A DNA stretch of 64,000 nucleotides from Paenibacillus sp. BK033 (lineage in GTDB: Bacteria > Bacillota > Bacilli > Paenibacillales > Paenibacillaceae). A program made the translations under genes and the position numbers. The stretch lies in the NCBI RefSeq assembly GCF_004345425.1, contig NZ_SLVP01000005.1, positions 1 through 64,000 on the forward strand, in the 5' to 3' direction. Below are positions 62,067 to 64,000 of the stretch, in pieces. The stretch's first letter is position 1, and the number at the start of each line of letters is the position of its first letter. Below the pieces are notes generated by a model. It saw nothing but the letters and a program-made list of their open reading frames with translations, ran no database searches and was not told where the DNA came from.

Positions 62067-63509
62067 ATGTCCGTAACGTTTCAAACGAACCGTCCCGAGC
62101 CCGATCCGCTGCTGGTCGATATCGCGGACTACGTACTTCATAAGGAGCTGACGAGCGAGGAAGCATACGACACGGCTAGGCTTTGCCTGATGGATACGCT
62201 CGGCTGCGGACTCTTGGCGCTCCGTTATCCGGAATGCGCCAAGCTTCTAAGTCCGCTTGTACCGGGCACCGTTGTGCCGAACGGCGCGCGGGTGCCGGGT
62301 ACTTCAACGCAGACGGATCCGGTCACGGCGGCCTTTCAGATCGGCTGCATGATCCGCTGGCTCGATTACAACGACACGTGGCTGGCCGCCGAATGGGGCC
62401 ATCCCTCCGACAATCTTGGCGGGATTCTGGCTGCCGCCGATTATATAAGCCGCAAGAACAGAGCCGAAGGCAAAGCGCCCCTTACGATGCGCGAAGTGCT
62501 GACGGCGATGATCAAGGCGCATGAGATTCAAGGAATACTCGCGCTTGAGAACAGCTTTAACCGGGTAGGGCTCGATCACGTGCTGCTTGTCAAAATCGCT
62601 TCGACCGCCGTAGTGGCGCAGCTTCTTGGGGGAAGCAAGGACGAGATCGTAAATGCCGTCTCGCATGCCTGGCTTGACGGTCATGCTCTGCGGACGTACC
62701 GTCATGCCCCTAATACGGGCTCGAGAAAATCCTGGGCTGCCGGCGACGCGACAAGCCGCGCGGTATGGCTCGCCATGATGGCTCTGCGTGGCGAGATGGG
62801 CTATCCGTCCGTGCTGACCGCCCCGGGTTGGGGGTTCCAGGACGCGCTGTTTAAAGGAAAGCCTGTCGTTCAGGCAAGGCCGTTTGCGTCTTACGTCATG
62901 GAGCATGTTTTGTTCAAAATCTCGTTTCCGGCGGAATTCCACGGGCAAACTGCCGTTGAGGCGGCTATTCGGCTGCACCCGCTTGTGAAAGACCGGATTC
63001 ACGAAATTGCCGCGATCGAGCTTACGACCCATGAGTCGGCGATCCGCATCATCGACAAGCGGGGACCGCTCCATAATCCGGCGGATCGCGATCACTGCCT
63101 GCAATACATGGTTGCGATCGGCCTGCTGCATGGCGAATTAACGGCGGATCATTACGAGGATGCGGCGGCTTCCGACCCGCGGATCGATAAGCTTCGGGAT
63201 CTGATGCGCACGGCTCAGGATCCGAGGTATTCCAAAGAGTATCTGGATGCCGAGAAACGTTCGATCGCCAATGCGATTGAAGTGTTTTTCGCGGACGGTT
63301 CCTCAACCGGCAAAGTAGAGGTGGAATATCCGATCGGCCACCGGAGAAGGAGAGAGGAAGGCATACCTTTATTGGTGAGCAAATTCGAGGAGAATTTGCG
63401 GACGCGGTTCCCGGCGAAGCAAGCCGGTCGGATCGCCGCTTTATGCCTCGATCAGGAAGCTTTGGAGCGCATAGAGGTGGATCGATTTTCCGATTTATTC
63501 GTCATTTGA
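62067..63509 (+). CDS. mmgE: 2-methylcitrate dehydratase, MmgE/PrpD family
   Basis: A 480-residue MmgE/PrpD protein. Landmarks: [20 protein letters not shown] at the N-terminus, [35 protein letters not shown] (conserved Asp/His segment), [20 protein letters not shown] and [14 protein letters not shown]. It dehydrates 2-methylcitrate to 2-methylaconitate, with the hydration step left to aconitase encoded elsewhere. GGAAGGAGCACG precedes the ATG. Last gene of the mmg operon, followed by a terminator. Confidence 0.94.
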   Translation: MSVTFQTNRPEPDPLLVDIADYVLHKELTSEEAYDTARLCLMDTLGCGLLALRYPECAKLLSPLVPGTVVPNGARVPGTSTQTDPVTAAFQIGCMIRWLDYNDTWLAAEWGHPSDNLGGILAAADYISRKNRAEGKAPLTMREVLTAMIKAHEIQGILALENSFNRVGLDHVLLVKIASTAVVAQLLGGSKDEIVNAVSHAWLDGHALRTYRHAPNTGSRKSWAAGDATSRAVWLAMMALRGEMGYPSVLTAPGWGFQDALFKGKPVVQARPFASYVMEHVLFKISFPAEFHGQTAVEAAIRLHPLVKDRIHEIAAIELTTHESAIRIIDKRGPLHNPADRDHCLQYMVAIGLLHGELTADHYEDAAASDPRIDKLRDLMRTAQDPRYSKEYLDAEKRSIANAIEVFFADGSSTGKVEVEYPIGHRRRREEGIPLLVSKFEENLRTRFPAKQAGRIAALCLDQEALERIEVDRFSDLFVI

Positions 63510-63514
63510 CGGCG

Positions 63515-63540
63515 CGGCCTTGCAAAAGGCCGCTTTTTTC
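63515..63540 (+). terminator. Terminator of the mmg operon
   Basis: GCGGCCTT-GCAA-AAGGCCGC at 63515-63534, followed by six T. Confidence 0.9.
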
Positions 63541-63561
63541 ATCTTTTCTTGACATCCTTCA

Positions 63562-63591
63562 TTGAGTTATGAGCCCTCTAACGCTTATAAT
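63562..63591 (+). promoter_or_regulatory. Promoter of the second ABC-F gene
   Basis: TTGAGT (63562-63567), an 18-base spacer, and consensus TATAAT (63586-63591), 38 bases before the ATG at 63630. A TTGACA at 63549 is too distant to pair with this -10. Confidence 0.6.
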
Positions 63592-63629
63592 ATAACGAGG
63601 AAAAAAGATTAAAAAGAAAAGGTGCATTC

Positions 63630-64000
63630 ATGAGTATATTAAACGTTGAAAGATTAAGCCATGGATTTGGCGACCGCGCGATTTTTAACGACGTATCGTT
63701 CCGTTTGCTCAAAGGGGAGCATATCGGTCTGATCGGCGCAAACGGCGAAGGCAAATCCACGTTCATGAACATTATTACCGGCAAGCTTCAGCCGGATGAC
63801 GGCAAGGTCGAATGGTCGAAGAAGGTTCGCGTTGGTTACCTCGACCAGCATGCGGTGCTTAGCAAAGGAATGACCATGCGCGACGTACTGAAGAGCGCAT
63901 TCCAATATTTGTTTGACATGGAACAAGAGATGAACGACATGTACGGCCGCATGGGCGAAGTATCGCCGGAGGAGCTGGAGAAGCTTCTGGAGGATGTCGG
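63630..64000 (+). CDS. ABC-F family ATPase, N-terminal part (runs off the window)
   Basis: The first 123 codons of an ABC-F gene. The start reads MSILNVERLSHGFGDRAIFN, followed by Walker A GANGEGKST and a helical arm (LFDMEQEMNDMYGRMGEVSP). This N-terminus resembles B. subtilis YfmM as I recall it. Such proteins act on the ribosome. AAAAGG precedes the ATG. The signature, linker and second domain lie beyond 64000, so completeness cannot be judged. Confidence 0.88.
   Translation, partial: MSILNVERLSHGFGDRAIFNDVSFRLLKGEHIGLIGANGEGKSTFMNIITGKLQPDDGKVEWSKKVRVGYLDQHAVLSKGMTMRDVLKSAFQYLFDMEQEMNDMYGRMGEVSPEELEKLLEDV

Overview
The window looks like chromosomal DNA of a Paenibacillus-type, endospore-forming member of the Bacillota. 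The grounds are strong AGGAGG-type ribosome binding sites, frequent GTG/TTG starts, intermediate GC, a complete mmg/methylcitrate operon (mother-cell genes in Bacillus subtilis), a GpsB cell-division protein, copper-amine-oxidase-type stalk domains and LysM/SH3/glucosaminidase wall proteins. I see no phage, transposon, integron or CRISPR array; this is a mosaic of core and accessory chromosomal operons.

Layout. 1-376: the end of a 23S rRNA gene and tRNA-Thr(UGU), with no 5S gene between them. 463-7389: small accessory genes (Dabb protein, benzil-reductase-like SDR, methyltransferase, pentapeptide-repeat protein, two VOC proteins plus a VOC remnant, a 60-residue membrane ORF with an apparent ATA start, a WG-repeat protein, a DUF5658 membrane protein). 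7516-15560: Lhr-type helicase, then a heterodimeric ABC exporter. 15726-20680: GH18-like stalk protein, two tiny Sm-like proteins sharing one terminator, radical SAM/SPASM protein, CLC transporter, GNAT. 20698-23727: M42 peptidase and a 7TM histidine kinase/NarL pair. 23887-25475: SRPBCC-DoxX fusion and DUF4166. 25599-31070: HD-GYP, REC-GGDEF, GAF-GAF histidine kinase and a ThDP enzyme in a row. 31194-39303: GDPD, NiaP, orphan ParB-like protein, epimerase, TIM-barrel protein, DHA2 efflux pump plus PadR regulator behind tandem palindromes. 39603-44830: cell-envelope and secreted proteins. 45234-49199: rhamnose-mutarotase-like protein, GpsB, a frameshifted DbpA helicase and an ABC-F ATPase. 49402-54388: two paralogous beta-lactamase-fold hydrolases overlapping into a three-gene ABC-2 transporter. 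54431-55491: a tiny ORF and an apparently autoregulated MerR/TipA regulator. 55661-63509: the mmg operon, headed by an extra acyl-CoA dehydrogenase homologue that has lost the catalytic Glu. 63630-64000: start of a second ABC-F gene.

How genes work together. The mmg operon (thiolase, hydroxyacyl-CoA dehydrogenase, acyl-CoA dehydrogenase, methylisocitrate lyase, methylcitrate synthase, methylcitrate dehydratase) would feed acyl-CoA and propionyl-CoA through the methylcitrate cycle. The 25.6-29.4 kb genes form a c-di-GMP turnover and phosphorelay module. The 49.4-54.4 kb operon couples two serine hydrolases to an ABC exporter of unknown substrate and is the best candidate here for an undescribed system. 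Starts were chosen by reading ribosome binding sites by eye. Family assignments come from motif recognition, with no database search.
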